Shown: piece by piece, positions 14,884-23,300 of the stretch
Numbering within the stretch: position 1 is the first letter of the stretch
How the letters are laid out: each line of letters begins with the position of its first letter
From: an uncultured Clostridia bacterium
GTDB taxonomy: Bacteria > Bacillota > Clostridia > Peptostreptococcales > Anaerovoracaceae
Direction: 5' to 3'
NCBI GenBank assembly: GCA_934234035.1
Contig: CAKQHH010000021.1
Coordinates: forward strand, 1-31,857
Length of the DNA: 31,857 nucleotides
Translations under genes and position numbers: made by a program
The notes under the pieces: model-generated
Databases searched by the model: none
Told to the model about the DNA's origin: nothing
The model's input: the letters and a program-made list of their open reading frames with translations, nothing else

Positions 14884-14898
14884 TTATAAAGAATAATT
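14884..14898 (+). promoter_or_regulatory. Degenerate Per-box-like site just downstream of the -10 element
   Basis: TTATAAAGAATAATT resembles the Per box TTATAATNATTATAA in its left half (six of seven) but poorly in its right half. Its position near the transcription start suits autoregulation by PerR. The match is weak and partly expected in AT-rich DNA. Confidence 0.3.
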
Positions 14899-14915
14899 CC
14901 TAATAAGGAGACTCC

Positions 14916-15299
14916 ATGAAACGACGCAATACCATACAACGGAATTTGGTGCTGGAGGCGATCCGCACCATGAAGAGTCATGTTACCGCAGAAGAAGTTT
15001 TTGAATTCATTCGAAAGGCGCACCCCAACATCGGAAAGGGCACCATCTACCGGAATCTGGGAATTCTGGCGGAGGAAGGCGAGATTCGCCGGGTGGAAAT
15101 CCCGGACGGCCCAGATCGATTTGATTTTACCCTGAAGGATCACTACCACGTGCGGTGCATTCGATGCGGCGAGGTCTTCGACGTGAAGATGGACGTACTT
15201 TCGGATTTGATGGCGAAGGTTCGGGGGCCTCAGGGGATGGAATTTCTGGATTACGATATTTCTTTTAAAGGAATCTGCCCGGATTGCCGGACGAAATAG
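14916..15299 (+). CDS. perR: Fur-family peroxide-responsive repressor, PerR-like
   Basis: A 127-aa Fur-family metalloregulator. The N-terminal winged helix includes the recognition region [18 protein letters not shown]. The regulatory-metal region has DHYHVRC, and the structural zinc site is formed by CIRC and CPDC near the C-terminus. Linkage to rubrerythrin and rubredoxin, both enzymes of peroxide reduction in anaerobes, supports PerR rather than Fur or Zur; Asp/His oxidation chemistry cannot be verified from sequence alone. TAAGGAG precedes the start. It lies 25 bp upstream of the rubrerythrin gene in one operon. Confidence 0.85.
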   Translation: MKRRNTIQRNLVLEAIRTMKSHVTAEEVFEFIRKAHPNIGKGTIYRNLGILAEEGEIRRVEIPDGPDRFDFTLKDHYHVRCIRCGEVFDVKMDVLSDLMAKVRGPQGMEFLDYDISFKGICPDCRTK

Positions 15300-15324
15300 C
15301 ACAATTTCAACAAGGAGGAAGAAA

Positions 15325-15867
15325 ATGGCTAAAAATAAGTACACCGGAACACAAACCGAAAAGAATTTGCAGGAAGCATTTTCCGGAGAATCTCAGGCAA
15401 GAAACAAATACACCTATTTTGCATCGGTAGCGAAGAAGGAAGGCTATGAGCAGATGGCGGCCCTCTTCCTGAAAACCGCGGACAACGAAAAGGAACACGC
15501 AAAGATGTGGTTCAAGGAATTGGCAGAGCTGAGCGATACGCCGGCCAATCTGGCGGCGGCCGCTGCCGGCGAGAATTACGAATGGACCGACATGTACGAC
15601 GGTTTTGCAAAGACTGCGGACGAGGAAGGTTTCCCGGAACTGGCGGCGAAATTCCGCGCAGTGGCGGCCATCGAGAAGCACCACGAAGAGAGATACCGGG
15701 CGCTGCTGAAGAATATCGAGACTTCTCAGGTATTCGAGAAGAGCGAAGTGAAGGTATGGGAATGCCGGAACTGCGGTCATATCGTGGTAGGAACCAAGGC
15801 GCCGGAGGTATGTCCGGTATGCAATCACCCGCAGAGCTATTTTGAAGTTCATGCGGAGAATTATTAA
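15325..15867 (+). CDS. rbr: Rubrerythrin
   Basis: A 180-aa rubrerythrin that reduces hydrogen peroxide in anaerobes. The N-terminal four-helix diiron domain carries the expected Glu/His ligands in [46 protein letters not shown]. The C-terminal rubredoxin-like domain binds iron through CRNCG and [12 protein letters not shown]. Length is standard. AAGGAGGA precedes the ATG. It follows perR and precedes rubredoxin, which may donate electrons to it. Confidence 0.97.
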   Translation: MAKNKYTGTQTEKNLQEAFSGESQARNKYTYFASVAKKEGYEQMAALFLKTADNEKEHAKMWFKELAELSDTPANLAAAAAGENYEWTDMYDGFAKTADEEGFPELAAKFRAVAAIEKHHEERYRALLKNIETSQVFEKSEVKVWECRNCGHIVVGTKAPEVCPVCNHPQSYFEVHAENY

Positions 15868-15888
15868 TCGATAAAAGGAGGTACGATT

Positions 15889-16044
15889 ATGAAGTACGTA
15901 TGCAATGTATGCGGATGGGAATACGATGAAGAGAAGGGTTATCCGGAAGGCGGAATCGCACCGGGCACCAAGTGGGAAGACGTTCCGGAGGATTTTGAAT
16001 GTCCTCTGTGCTCCGTTGGAAAAGACCAGTTCTCGGAAGAATAA
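15889..16044 (+). CDS. Rubredoxin
   Basis: A 51-aa rubredoxin. The two iron-binding pairs are CNVCGW (Cys5, Cys8) and CPLCSVGK (Cys38, Cys41), with the conserved Tyr/Trp core residues (YVCNVCGWEYD, WEDVPEDFECP). It is an electron carrier, most likely for the adjacent rubrerythrin. AAAGGAGG lies seven bases before the ATG and the gap to rubrerythrin is 21 bp, so the three genes form one operon ending at the hairpin at 16079. Confidence 0.97.
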   Translation: MKYVCNVCGWEYDEEKGYPEGGIAPGTKWEDVPEDFECPLCSVGKDQFSEE

Positions 16045-16078
16045 TTTTACAGCCCTCAATTAACACTAAAGAGATAGC

Positions 16079-16124
16079 GGCGAAGAGCCGGAGCGGGAAG
16101 CCCGCTCCGGCTCTTCGCCTTTTC
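16079..16124 (+). terminator. Terminator of the perR-rubrerythrin-rubredoxin operon
   Basis: A perfect 19-bp GC-rich stem (16079-16097 with 16101-16119) with a three-base loop AAG, followed by TTTTC. Among the strongest terminators in the window. Confidence 0.9.
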
Positions 16125-16157
16125 GATTCGCATCGTCACAGACTCTTCACATTATAA

Positions 16158-16184
16158 TTAGCACTCAATTGTTGACAGTGCTAA
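16158..16184 (+). promoter_or_regulatory. CIRCE element (HrcA operator)
   Basis: TTAGCACTC (16158-16166), nine bases, CAGTGCTAA (16176-16184). This matches the CIRCE consensus TTAGCACTC-N9-GAGTGCTAA at 17 of 18 positions. It overlaps the -35 box of the hsp20 promoter, so bound HrcA would block RNA polymerase. Confidence 0.92.
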
Positions 16185-16200
16185 CAAAAAGAGTTATAAC
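16172..16200 (+). promoter_or_regulatory. hsp20 promoter overlapped by CIRCE
   Basis: TTGACA (16172-16177), 17-bp spacer, TATAAC (16195-16200). The -35 box lies across the junction of the CIRCE spacer and right arm. Confidence 0.8.
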
Positions 16201-16206
16201 ATACTT

Positions 16207-16320
16207 GTAATCGGAAAGAGGTTACAACAAGAGAACAGATGAGTTCCCACCAGGAGTGTTCTCCCCGAGAGACTCCACCGGTTCTCCTTCGATTGTATAT
16301 AACGTCAGTAAAAGGAGGAT
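16207..16320 (+). promoter_or_regulatory. Structured 5' leader of hsp20
   Basis: About 115 nt between the predicted start of transcription and the AAAGGAGG site. GGAGT (16253-16257) can pair with ACTCC (16272-16276) around an inner CTC/GAG. GAGAAC (16231-16236) can pair with either of two GTTCTC copies (16258-16263, 16281-16286), so alternative folds exist. A thermosensing role is possible but no known ROSE or fourU motif is seen. Confidence 0.3.
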
Positions 16321-16326
16321 TTAATT

Positions 16327-16761
16327 ATGTTACTGCCTAGTGTATTTACGAATGATTTTACAAATGATGACTTTTTCGATGATTTCTTTAACGCTCCGAC
16401 GAGAAGAAACTACATGCCGTCCGCAAGCATGAAGTGCGATGTGAAGGAACTGGATCAGTCCTATCAGATTGATATGCAGCTTCCGGGATACGACAAGGAC
16501 GACGTAGAAGTTTCCGTGGACAAGGGTTACCTCACCGTATCCGCTTCCCACAAGGAGAACAAAGAAGACAAGGAAGACGGCAAGTACATCCGGAAGGAAT
16601 GCTTTACCGGCAGTTGCCAGCGCAGCTTCTATGTAGGTGACGCCGTAAAAGGCGAGGACATCAGCGCCGCATTCAACAACGGCGTTCTGAGCCTGACCGT
16701 TCCAAAGGCCGAAGCGCTTCCGCAGAATGAAACCAAGCAGTTGGTTCACATCGAAGGATAG
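16327..16761 (+). CDS. hsp20: Small heat shock protein, Hsp20/alpha-crystallin family
   Basis: A 144-aa ATP-independent holdase chaperone. The alpha-crystallin domain spans about residues 35-135, with DVKELDQSYQIDMQLPGYDKD at its start and the terminal-strand motif NNGVLSLTVPK. An Asp/Phe/Asn-rich N-terminal arm (FTNDDFFDDFF) and a short C-terminal extension complete it. The start follows AAAGGAGG at normal spacing. Single-gene unit under CIRCE, so heat control by HrcA is well supported by sequence; hrcA itself is not in the window. Confidence 0.95.
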   Translation: MLLPSVFTNDFTNDDFFDDFFNAPTRRNYMPSASMKCDVKELDQSYQIDMQLPGYDKDDVEVSVDKGYLTVSASHKENKEDKEDGKYIRKECFTGSCQRSFYVGDAVKGEDISAAFNNGVLSLTVPKAEALPQNETKQLVHIEG

Positions 16762-16794
16762 TCCAACGAGAGACGTTCCCGCAACGCTCCGATA

Positions 16795-16843
16795 AAAAAA
16801 GAATTCGCAGGGTCGGAAGTTTCCGGCTCTGCGATTTTTATTT
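16795..16843. terminator. Bidirectional terminator between hsp20 and the acetyltransferase gene
   Basis: A 14-bp stem with two G-T pairs (16805-16818 with 16821-16834), preceded by seven A and followed by TTTTTATTTT. It can end transcripts from both converging genes. Confidence 0.8.
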
Positions 16844-16864
16844 TACCCGATTCTATTGTGCATT

Positions 16865-17335
16865 CTACTTCAGCCGCTGGGATTCGATAAATTCTTTTTT
16901 CTTCACCCGGAACGGCGTGCAGTTGCTGCCGTAGAACTCGTACGGCTCGCCGATAACTTCGGCGCCCATTTTCAAAAGTATTTTCAGTGTCACATCCCGA
17001 GCGTCTCCATACACCTCCGAAGCTCCCAGAGCAAACAGTGCACTCAAAACCCCGCGCAGCAGGTCGGTGCCCAGATGGCGGTGCCGAAAGCTTGGATGAA
17101 CGGCAAAACGCCCTACATGCGGTCCCTCCGGTTCTTCCCAGGATACGATTCCCCCCACGATCCTGCCGGAAATCTCTATGCACCACCACTGAGGTGATTT
17201 CTCTGCCGGAATGTCATCCATGTCCCGGGGGATGCCCTGCTCGATTTCAAAAACATCGGATACCAGGGTCAGCACCCGTTCCTTCTCCTCCGGTCGAACG
17301 CGGCGCATCACCGTCAGCTTTTCTCGATTCTCCAT
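16865..17335 (-). CDS. GNAT family N-acetyltransferase
   Basis: A 156-aa acetyl-CoA-dependent acetyltransferase of the GNAT fold. Motif A is visible around residues 73-95: HVGRFAVHPSFRHRHLGTDL, with the acetyl-CoA pyrophosphate loop RHLGTD. The central strand GRIVGGIVSW and the terminal FYGSNCTPFRVKKKEF region also fit the family. Closest in style to the ElaA/small-molecule GNATs, but the substrate is unknown. The start has GGAGG four bases upstream. It is a single gene; no partner in the neighbourhood suggests a target. Confidence 0.85.
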   Translation of the reverse strand: MENREKLTVMRRVRPEEKERVLTLVSDVFEIEQGIPRDMDDIPAEKSPQWWCIEISGRIVGGIVSWEEPEGPHVGRFAVHPSFRHRHLGTDLLRGVLSALFALGASEVYGDARDVTLKILLKMGAEVIGEPYEFYGSNCTPFRVKKKEFIESQRLK

Positions 17336-17434
17336 TCGTCCTCCACGATTCTTTCTTTATAAGATTAAATCCATAGACCCGATTTTAAACCCATTGTTAA
17401 GTACTATGATACCATAGATTCCCCCGGATAGCAA

Positions 17435-17472
17435 AGTTCCCCGGCTCCGAAACCTTCCGAAGCCGGGGAACT
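17435..17472 (-). terminator. Terminator of the shorter BspA-like gene
   Basis: AGTTCCCCGGCT (17435-17446) pairs with AGCCGGGGAACT (17461-17472), 12 bp perfect, followed on the minus strand by TTTGC. It starts 39 bp past the stop at 17511. Confidence 0.65.
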
Positions 17473-17510
17473 CAATTCGAATTTTTCAGAACAACAAGTT
17501 GCTTAACGAA

Positions 17511-20213
17511 CTACTTTGTCTTAACGCTCTTTGCGGAAGACCAACTTGAATAGTATTTTGCCTTTCCAACTTTCTTGTAGGTACGAACTCTTACATAGTA
17601 CTTCTTATGCTTCTTGAGCTTCTTTACCTTGAGCTTGGTCTTCTTGTAAGATGTCAGGCTCTTTGTCTTCGGTGATTTGAACTTCTTGGAAGTGCTGTAC
17701 TGTACCTGATATCCGGAAGTCTGCTTGGACTGCTTCTTCACGTATACGGTGAATGATTTCTTGCCCTTCTTCAGCTTCTTGACAGCGGACTTCGGCGGAT
17801 TAATCTTGAAGGATACGGTCTTGGAACCTGCGTAATCGTTCTTCAGGGTAACCTTAACGGTGTACTTTCCAACATTCTTTCTGCCCTTTCCGTAGGATAC
17901 GGAGTAGTTGTCCTTGGTCAGCACAGTGCCGTTGACGGAAACTTTTACACCAGGCGTCTTCACCTTTCCGTTGTAGGTGTAGGTGGAAGTGCTCAGCTTT
18001 ACGCTCGGTGTTGCTTTTACAACGTTCTTCTTCCAGTGTGAGAATACGGTGGTGTCCTTGTCGAATACGGTGTCGGCCGTTACAGCGTCGCCACCCTCTG
18101 CGGCGGTGAACCATCCCGCGAAGGTGTATCCGTCTCTTGCTGCGGTTGGAAGCTCTGCCAGCTTTCCGTCCTTGTCGGTTCTTGCAGTTTCGGCATCGGC
18201 CTTGCCCTCGCCGGCATCAAAGGTCACCTTGCGAACCAGCACGATTTCGTGGGCCTTACCCTGCGGTACGACCTTTGCGTAATCACCTTTCCCGTTTACC
18301 TGATCTTCCACCAGAGAAGTCAGTGTGACTTTCGCATTTCCTTCAAAAGCCGCTGCGTCCAGAACTTTTACGGTTGTCGGCAGGTCGATGGACTTGCACT
18401 CGGAAGTCAGCGTCTGATAGAAGGCTTTCTTTCCGATGCTTTCCAGACCTTCGTGCAATACCACTTTGTTGATGGTTGCCTTGATGTAATCCTGCGTTCT
18501 CTGGAATGCACAGCTGCCGATTGTCTTTACGTTTTCGGGGATTTCCAGTTCCTTCATCTGGTTATTCCAGAATGCGTAGCTATCGATTTTCTCCACCGTG
18601 CCGGAGATTTTCAGTGTTTCCACATAGTTTCCGGCAAATGCACGGGCGCCAATGGTTTTAATTCCTTCCGGAATCTCTACAACCTTAACCTTTTGATTGG
18701 TGAACATGCCGGCCGGAATGGCGGTCATGCCCTTGGACAGCTTCACCTTTTCGATATGGGTGGTTGCCTTCTCCGTATTGGTGAATGCACCGCTGCCTAC
18801 GGATGTAACGCTGTCCGGAAGGCTTACCTCTGTGAGCGGCGCGTTCTGGAATGCGGTATTTCCGATGGTCTTCAGCGTCTCCGGGAATTCCACTGCCTTC
18901 ACGCCGTGCTTTACCTCAGAAGTCGTCATATCCACTACGGCAGAAAACGCAAAATTTCCGATGCTTTCCAGCTTTGCCGGAAGCTTTACGGAATCCGGAG
19001 CGTATACGGTGTCGTCGGCTGCCTTGTAGCCAAAGGTGCCTACGCCATTGGTTCCGTTGCCGATTGCGGTTACATCCTCACCGGCTGCGTTCTGATCCGG
19101 AAGTACCAGGTTGGTATCGTTCTGAATCTTAATCTTTCCGCTTTCCGAAAGACCGGTGATGGTGGTTCCGTCGAAGGTGAAATGTGCGGTGCCCCATGGC
19201 TTCTCCGCCCACGCTTCGGCCGGGATAGCATCGCCGACGAACGGCTTCTGATACGCATTGTTGTCCACGTACGAGCCCTTGGTCTTTGGAATATAAAGGT
19301 GTACGATTCCGTTCTCCACTCCGGTATTGCTTCTAAACGCCATGTTGGTTACCTTTTCGGTCTTGTCCGGCAGCCATACGGATTTGATTTTATTCATGAA
19401 AAATGCAATGTTATCGATTGCCAACGAGAAATCCGTGGTTTCCGGGAAGTTCAGCGTATCGATGGCACAAGCTGCAAATGCGGAATTTCCAATCAACTTA
19501 ATAGTGGATGGGAATGTCACTTCCTTCAGATTCGGATTTTTTGAAAACCCGTTGGGAGCTACGTAGAACACACCTTCCGGAAGGGTTACTTCTTTCAAAT
19601 CGTTGCTCTGGAATGCCAGGTTTCCGATAAAGAAGTCTCCCCGTTCCTTTACGTTACTGTCCCAATTGGTGTCATTGGCCGTCTTCACGTTCTCCGGGAA
19701 CTGAACGGAGGTAAGACCCATCTTTTTAAATGCTTCCTTACCAACGCCCTGAACCTTCTTGCCGTTCGGATCCTTCTCCGGAATCACCAAGTCTTTGTTG
19801 TTCTCCAGTTTCGCTTTGCCGGAGTCCGACAGGCCGGTTACAACCCATACCTTAGTCTTTAAATACGCCGCATCATCATTGGACGGACAAATCTTCTCAT
19901 TGTCACCGATTTCCCATTCCCCATAGGTGAAGTCGGTCGCTTCCCATGCATTGGATGCCGGTGTTTCATCCTTCTTCTCTTCGCCGGTTCCTTCTCCCGG
20001 TACGATTGGAAGTTCGTTTTCATCCAGCTGAGCATCTTCCTGTACAGAAGCTTTCCCTTTTGCCTGATTGTTTTCTACGCTCTGTTCGGTCGCTGCCTTC
20101 GCGGAAGCATCGGCGTCTGCAGGAGCTTCTCCATCCTCTGCCGCAAAAGCGCTGAACGGTGTCGCCACCATCATTGCCGAGAGCAGAAAGGCCAGAGACT
20201 GTTTCTTGTCCAT
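17511..20213 (-). CDS. Secreted BspA-like leucine-rich repeat surface protein (900 aa)
   Basis: Signal peptide at residues 1-24 (LAFLLSAMMVATPFSAFA), then an acidic Ala/Glu linker. Two LRR_5 (BspA-type) blocks follow, each opened by a W...DFTY...VTGLSDSGKAKLENNKDLVIP-type module. Next comes an InlB-like repeat (DGYTFAGWFTAAEGGD), a YNGK Ig-like/bacterial domain, and a highly basic C-terminal Fn3-like domain (SGYQVQYSTSKKFKSPKTK). No LPxTG signal is present, so attachment, if any, is non-covalent, perhaps through the basic tail. BspA proteins bind host or bacterial ligands in other species; no ligand can be assigned here. The start at 20213 has AAAGGAGA seven bases upstream; an upstream ATG at 20237 lacks a site. 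A shorter paralogue of the next gene upstream, 118 bp away. Confidence 0.88.
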   Translation of the reverse strand: MDKKQSLAFLLSAMMVATPFSAFAAEDGEAPADADASAKAATEQSVENNQAKGKASVQEDAQLDENELPIVPGEGTGEEKKDETPASNAWEATDFTYGEWEIGDNEKICPSNDDAAYLKTKVWVVTGLSDSGKAKLENNKDLVIPEKDPNGKKVQGVGKEAFKKMGLTSVQFPENVKTANDTNWDSNVKERGDFFIGNLAFQSNDLKEVTLPEGVFYVAPNGFSKNPNLKEVTFPSTIKLIGNSAFAACAIDTLNFPETTDFSLAIDNIAFFMNKIKSVWLPDKTEKVTNMAFRSNTGVENGIVHLYIPKTKGSYVDNNAYQKPFVGDAIPAEAWAEKPWGTAHFTFDGTTITGLSESGKIKIQNDTNLVLPDQNAAGEDVTAIGNGTNGVGTFGYKAADDTVYAPDSVKLPAKLESIGNFAFSAVVDMTTSEVKHGVKAVEFPETLKTIGNTAFQNAPLTEVSLPDSVTSVGSGAFTNTEKATTHIEKVKLSKGMTAIPAGMFTNQKVKVVEIPEGIKTIGARAFAGNYVETLKISGTVEKIDSYAFWNNQMKELEIPENVKTIGSCAFQRTQDYIKATINKVVLHEGLESIGKKAFYQTLTSECKSIDLPTTVKVLDAAAFEGNAKVTLTSLVEDQVNGKGDYAKVVPQGKAHEIVLVRKVTFDAGEGKADAETARTDKDGKLAELPTAARDGYTFAGWFTAAEGGDAVTADTVFDKDTTVFSHWKKNVVKATPSVKLSTSTYTYNGKVKTPGVKVSVNGTVLTKDNYSVSYGKGRKNVGKYTVKVTLKNDYAGSKTVSFKINPPKSAVKKLKKGKKSFTVYVKKQSKQTSGYQVQYSTSKKFKSPKTKSLTSYKKTKLKVKKLKKHKKYYVRVRTYKKVGKAKYYSSWSSAKSVKTK

Positions 20214-20268
20214 GGTAATTCTCCTTTCATGGTTCATTGGTTTTAACTTTCTTAATTAATATATGCGG

Positions 20269-20306
20269 CGGTGCAGTTCGAGCAGATTTTAGGCAGAACT
20301 GCACCG
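20269..20306. repeat. Stem-loop between the two BspA-like genes
   Basis: Perfect 11-bp inverted repeat CGGTGCAGTTC (20269-20279) and GAACTGCACCG (20296-20306) with a 16-nt loop. No T-run follows on the minus strand, so it may be a processing or stability element in a shared transcript rather than a full terminator. Confidence 0.65.
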
Positions 20307-20331
20307 TTGTCATATCGCGTGTTTGGCAGGA

Positions 20332-23300
20332 CTATTTCGTCTTTACCTTCTTGACCTTCGACCATCCGGAGTAATACTTCTTCCCCTTTACGGTCTTATA
20401 GGTCCGCATGTGAACGTAATACGTCTTTCTCTTCTTTAACTTCTTTACCGTCACCTTCGTCTTCTTATAGGACTTCACGGTAGTAGTCTTCGCCTTCTTG
20501 AACTTCTTGGAAGTGCTGTACTGCACCTGATATCCGGTCGTCCAAGTCTTGGAAGATTTCTTCCAAGTTGCTTTGAAAGACTTCTTGCCCTTCTTCACGC
20601 TCTTCAGGGAAGTTCCCTTCGGGTTGATTTTGAAGGTCTTTGTAATCGTTCCGTTGTAGTTTCCGATTCCGGTAATCTTAATCGCTGCAGTTCCCACCGA
20701 CTTGTTTCCGGAATAGCTCACCTTGTATTCGCTGCCGCTGTTCAGCGCCATCAAGGAATTCTTTACAGAAACCTTCTGGGTCTGGGACTTTCCGCTGTAG
20801 GTCTTGTCCTTCATTCCGTAAACCTTGGTTCCGTTCTTCGCCAGGCTGCGAAGCTGAACCCGGAAGTTCTCATCCGCCGTATTCACCTTGAGCAAATTGC
20901 TGTTATTGGTCAGCACCAGCACCGGGTGTCCGCTGATTCGGGTATTTCCGGTGTTGTTCATAAATGCCGCCTTTCCGATGCTTTCCACGGAATCCGGCAG
21001 GACCACGGTGGACAGATGTCCTTCCTTAAATGCTCTTTCGCCGATGGTCTTCACGCCGTTCTCAATGGTCAGCTTTTCCAGAGATGCGGCCTTATAGGTT
21101 CCTTCAAAAGCACTTTCCCCCACTTCTTTTACATTGCCCGGAATGGTCAGGCTCTTCATCTGATGCAGATGGAAGGCCTTTCTTCCGATCTTTGTAACGG
21201 ATTTCGGAATGGTCAAGCTCTTCAGGCGAGCACCGGCAAATGCGGTCTGTCCGATTTCCGTCACTCCCTCCGGAATGGTAATGCTGCTCATCCGGATATT
21301 CATGGAGAAGGCGCCGGCCGGAATTACCGTCATCTTATCCGACAGCTTCAGCTTGTAGATGTTGTTCATGGAGAAGGCGCCATCGCCTACTGCGGTTACC
21401 GAATTCGGAAGTTCCACGTTACACAGGTGGTTTCCGTGGAATGCGCTTCCGCCCACGTAGGTGAGATACTTCTGATCCGCCAGGAAGTGATCCTCACCCG
21501 TGGTACCGGTCGGGGTATCCACTACGTTTCCGTCCGCATCGTGGTTCCGCAGGTTGTTGTATTCGAAGGCACTCGCTTCAATCCGCTCCAGGTATTTCGG
21601 GAACTTTACGGACTGCAGGCCGTTCGGCGATGTGCAGTCGTACTTGCCGATGGTGACTTCCGCCAACGGAATGGCAAACGCCTCCTTGCCAATTACGGTG
21701 ATGTATTCCTTCGCTTCGCGGGAGGCCTTGTCCGGAATCACCAGATGATGATTGTTCATCCGAACTTTCTTTCCGGCATCGCTCCAGCCCAATACGGTTT
21801 TGCCGTCCTCGCTGAAGGTAAAGTCGCTGTACTCCCAGCCGGTTCCCACCAGCTTGTCGTATTTCAGCTCATGGCCGTCGCCCTTTGCGGCCACCTTTTC
21901 GTACGGTGTCTCTCCTGCAATCTGCTTGTTGGAAGAGGTCCAAATCTCCGCAACAACGGTGTTTCCGTTAAATGCGTTCGCCGGCAGTACTTCCACGCTG
22001 TCCGGAAGTTCTGTTTCTTTCAGTGCACTGCGGCCAAAAGCATTTTCGCCGATGCTCTTCAGTTTCCGATTCAGCTTCAGTTCGGTCAGCGTCTTGCTCA
22101 GGCTGCTGTCCGTTACCGCAAACGCGGAATTGCCGATCTCGGTTACGTTATCGGAGAGCGCCAGCTTTTTCATCTGATGATTCTCAAATGCGTTATTTCC
22201 GACAGTCTTCAGCTCTTCATTCAACGCCAGATTTTCTACCTTGTTATCTGCAAACGCACCGCTGCCGATTTCGGTGATGCTCTTCGGCAGGGTCACGCTC
22301 TTCAGCTTCTGTCCCCGGAATGCATTTTCCGGAATTACGGACACGCCGGTGGAGAGGGACACTTTTTCCAACGCTGCCGCATTCTTGTCGGTCGCCTCAA
22401 AGGCACCCTTTCCAATTGTTTTTACCGACTTCGGAACCTGCAGCTCCGTTGCCTTGCTGTTTCGGAACGCATAGTTTCCGATGGTCTCCAACTGATCCGG
22501 GAGTTCGATTTCCGTCAGTCCGGATGCACCCTCTGCCGATGCGTCAAATGCGTAGTCCCCGACGCTCTTCAGGGTTCTCGGCAGAATCACTTTCTCCGGA
22601 ACGTAGGTCTTTCCGCCTTCTGTGTAACCGAAGGTTCCAATGCCTTCCGTGCCGTTTGCGATTCCGGTAACCGGCACGCCGTTCACGCGGCTTGGAATAA
22701 TCACTTCCGCGTTATTCTTCAACTTCGCCTTGCCCGCTGCGGAGAGACCGGTGACGATATTTCCGGCGGAATTATGCGTAAAATGTCTGGATCCCCATGG
22801 TGCCTCTGCCGCCGGAATCTGACCGACAATCAGCTTCTGCACATTGGATTTTCCGTTGGAAATACTTTCCAGACCATCCGGAACGTTTCCGATTACAGCT
22901 GCGTATACCGATACCACGCCGCCGGACTGCTCTTCCGGTGTTCCCGTCTCTACTTTTTCCTTGCCGGTGTTTCCGATAAATGCATCCCCCTTCATGGAAG
23001 CGGAGGCCATCGGAATTTCTACCGACTGAATCTTGTTTCCGGCGAAGCATCGAGCTTCCAGCACCGGAGAATTATCGCCCACGTCTTCAAAGCTTGCTTC
23101 TCGAATCTGGTTAGCTTCAAAAGCACTTTCGCCAATTCTTGTCACGGTAGACGGAATTTCCACCTTGGTCAAACGATTGTCGCGGAAAGAATCCTTTCCC
23201 AGTTCCTTTACGCCGTAGCTGATTTCCACTTCGTTGAGACTGTTTCCGCGGAATGCCCCTTCTCCTACGGTAAAGTTCTCCGTATACGGCAGCTCTGCCG

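Noticed and set aside
16327..16761. Antisense frame over hsp20 (16330-16749)
   Set aside because: Shadow of a clear alpha-crystallin gene with its own promoter, CIRCE site and ribosome-binding site.
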